A stretch of DNA of 64,000 nt from positions 5,475,001 through 5,539,000 of the forward strand of contig NZ_CP162553.1 of assembly GCF_040939785.1 (NCBI RefSeq), in the 5' to 3' direction. This document shows, one piece after another, positions 62,718-64,000 of this stretch. The notes beneath the pieces are model-generated. The model worked only from the letters and a program-made list of their open reading frames with translations, had not been told where the DNA came from and made no database searches. A program made the translations under genes and the position numbers. The first letter of the stretch is position 1, and each line of letters starts with the position of its first letter. Origin of the DNA: Bradyrhizobium lupini. Its GTDB lineage: Bacteria > Pseudomonadota > Alphaproteobacteria > Rhizobiales > Xanthobacteraceae.

Positions 62718-63680
62718 ATGAAATTTAGCCGGCAAACAACGCTTCGTGCGCAAGCCAGTGTGGCAGGCGTCGGCGTTCATTCCGGTCTTCCTGTCACGCT
62801 CGCGCTTGGACCCGCGCCTGTCGACGCGGGATTTGTTTTTATCCGCACCGGGCTCGAGGGAAGCGACCGCGAAGTTCAGGCCACCGCCGAGCAGGTGATC
62901 GCGACGGATTTCGCCACCGTCCTCGGTGATCGCAACGGTCCGCTGGTTTCCACCGCCGAGCATGTCCTTGCTGCGCTGCGGGGAATGGGCGTCGACAACG
63001 CCATCATCGAGATCGATGGGCCGGAAGTGCCGATCATGGACGGCAGCGCGGCAGCCTTCGTTGCGGCGATCGACCAGGCCGGCATCGTGACCCAGCCGGC
63101 GCAGCGCCGCTTCATCCAGGTTTTGAAGCCGATCTCGGTCAAGATCGGCGACTCCTTCGGTGAGATCAGGCCCTATGCCGACGGGTTCCGCGCCGAGGTC
63201 GAGATCGACTTCACCAATCCTGTCATCGGCCAGCAGAGCTATGCCTTCGACCTCAACCCGGAGCGTTTCCGCCGCGAAGTCGGCCGGGCCCGGACTTTCG
63301 GTCTGATGTGCGACGTCGCGCGGCTCTGGAGCGCCGGCTACGCGCTCGGTGCCTCATTCGACAACACCGTCGTGTTCGACGAGGAGCGGCTGCTCAACAC
63401 CGAGGGCCTGCGCTACGCCGACGAATGCGCCCGCCACAAGGTGCTGGACGTGATCGGCGACCTCGCGCTGGCGGGTCTGCCGCTGCTCGGCGCCTACCGC
63501 TCGGTACGTGGCGGCCACAAGCTCAACCACGCCGTTCTGACCGCGCTGCTCGCCGACCGCACCGCTTGGCGGGTGGTCGAGGGCGAGGCAGCCCGCCGCA
63601 CCACGCGTCCGGTGGCCGAAACCGGTCGCGGCATCGTCGGTGGCCGGATCGCCGCGGTCTACGGGCCGGACGTTTCCTGA
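62718..63680 (+). CDS. lpxC: UDP-3-O-acyl-N-acetylglucosamine deacetylase
   Basis: A zinc enzyme that commits to lipid A synthesis; 320 residues. The zinc ligands are the His in VSTAEHVLAALRGMGVDN and the His/Asp in RHKVLDVIGDLALAG. The C-terminal His lies in RGGHKLNHAVLTALL. Other features are AGVGVHSGLPVTLALGPAP at the start and GPEVPIMDGSAAAFVAAI. ATG 62718 (MKFSRQTTLRAQAS) is chosen to match the family; an earlier GTG/ATG would add MVVVGRFL. The downstream bases repeat the gene end. Confidence 0.95.
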   Translation: MKFSRQTTLRAQASVAGVGVHSGLPVTLALGPAPVDAGFVFIRTGLEGSDREVQATAEQVIATDFATVLGDRNGPLVSTAEHVLAALRGMGVDNAIIEIDGPEVPIMDGSAAAFVAAIDQAGIVTQPAQRRFIQVLKPISVKIGDSFGEIRPYADGFRAEVEIDFTNPVIGQQSYAFDLNPERFRREVGRARTFGLMCDVARLWSAGYALGASFDNTVVFDEERLLNTEGLRYADECARHKVLDVIGDLALAGLPLLGAYRSVRGGHKLNHAVLTALLADRTAWRVVEGEAARRTTRPVAETGRGIVGGRIAAVYGPDVS

Positions 63681-63736
63681 AGAGAGACGTTTCCTGCAGC
63701 GGACGTTTCCTAGACGAGAGACGCGTCCTGAAGAGA
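63669..63736 (+). repeat. Four imperfect direct repeats over the lpxC stop codon
   Basis: Units near GACGTTTCCTGAAGAGA begin at 63669, 63686, 63702 and 63720 (16-18 bases apart). The first unit contains the end of lpxC, DVS then TGA; the others lie behind it. Beyond 63740 up to 63975 I see no further feature. Confidence 0.7.
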
Positions 63737-63975
63737 CCCGTGGCCGCGGGCGTTTGGCGGCGGCTTTCCCCGGGAAACTCCTGGTAACGATGATCGGCTA
63801 GGATTGCGGCGCCTCGCCTTAATCCGGGCGGAATGCCTGCCTATCCGGTTGGTTGAAGATCGTTTTTCGGTTACACCGGCGTGGTCGCACGGCAGGCACC
63901 ACGGCTATATTTCGCGCCCAGGACGGGGTTCATGGGCTGGCGGACACCGCACCACAGGGCGTCAGGGCAATACTC

Positions 63976-64000
63976 ATGTCGGCACAGCGTATGACGCGCG
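63976..64000 (+). CDS. Start of the next gene (probably bamD), eight codons only
   Basis: ATG 63976 opens MSAQRMTR at the window edge. In related genomes lpxC is usually followed by the outer-membrane assembly lipoprotein gene bamD, and this start would fit, but the fragment is too short to prove it. The ribosome site AGGG lies ten bases upstream. Confidence 0.35.

Noticed and set aside
63669..63736. Short CRISPR array after lpxC
   Set aside because: The units are adjacent 16-18 base imperfect repeats without unique spacers.

Overview
The window is a high-GC chromosomal segment from an alphaproteobacterium, most likely Bradyrhizobium or a close Nitrobacteraceae relative. The grounds are strongly GC-biased codon use, a dcw cell-wall/division cluster in alphaproteobacterial order followed by lpxC, an alphaproteobacterial type-A RNase P RNA, a GGAAC-N17-GTT (sigma EcfG type) promoter, an ECF42-type sigma factor beside a DGPF protein, an R-type phospholipid N-methyltransferase, and many short palindromic intergenic repeats. 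I see no tRNA, rRNA, prophage, IS element or CRISPR array.

Layout. 1-7.5 kb: end of an ABC importer operon (minus), a DUF4403 protein, a beta-propeller protein, a TPR/HTH regulator, a DUF899 protein, a cytochrome c and an L,D-transpeptidase. 7.7-13.7 kb: an envelope-lipid neighbourhood (GT4 glycosyltransferase, phospholipid N-methyltransferase, a His-rich membrane protein, class III aminotransferase, phosphatidylserine decarboxylase, Nudix hydrolase). 13.9-18.9 kb: secreted proteins (FecR-domain protein, a divergent pair of DUF2147-like paralogues, a 27-residue membrane peptide, an extensin-like lipoprotein). 19.2-24.6 kb: a probable nitrogen-scavenging operon behind a sigma54-type promoter (M20 peptidase, NitT/TauT permease and binding protein, amidase, Crp/Fnr regulator). 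24.8-26.1 kb: a small stress-type protein and a potassium channel. 26.2-34 kb: TetR plus EmrAB-type pump, an exporter ABC protein and a MATE transporter. 34-42.5 kb: O-antigen-ligase-like protein, TauE/SafE, MocR with DUF983, an alpha/beta hydrolase, rnpB, DGPF-ECF42 pair and an AmpD-type amidase. 42.9-62.4 kb: rsmH-ftsL-ftsI-murE-murF-mraY-murD-ftsW-murG-murC-murB-ddl-ftsQ-ftsA-ftsZ, all plus strand, closed by a strong terminator. 62.7-63.7 kb: lpxC, then the first codons of another gene.

The dcw block makes the peptidoglycan precursor (MurC-F, Ddl, MraY, MurG, MurB) and the septal machinery (FtsL, I, W, Q, A, Z). lpxC ties lipid A synthesis to the same region. The peptidoglycan amidase and L,D-transpeptidase elsewhere in the window fit this envelope theme.

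Important caution: seven places show a reading frame broken by a one-base (or equivalent) indel: the aminotransferase, psd, the extensin-like gene, murG, ftsQ (twice) and ftsZ. Four of these lie in cell-division or cell-wall genes that are normally essential, and several sit in short homopolymers, so sequence or assembly errors are the leading explanation. Apparent novelties built on them, such as an FtsQ-FtsA fusion or a split FtsZ, should not be taken at face value.
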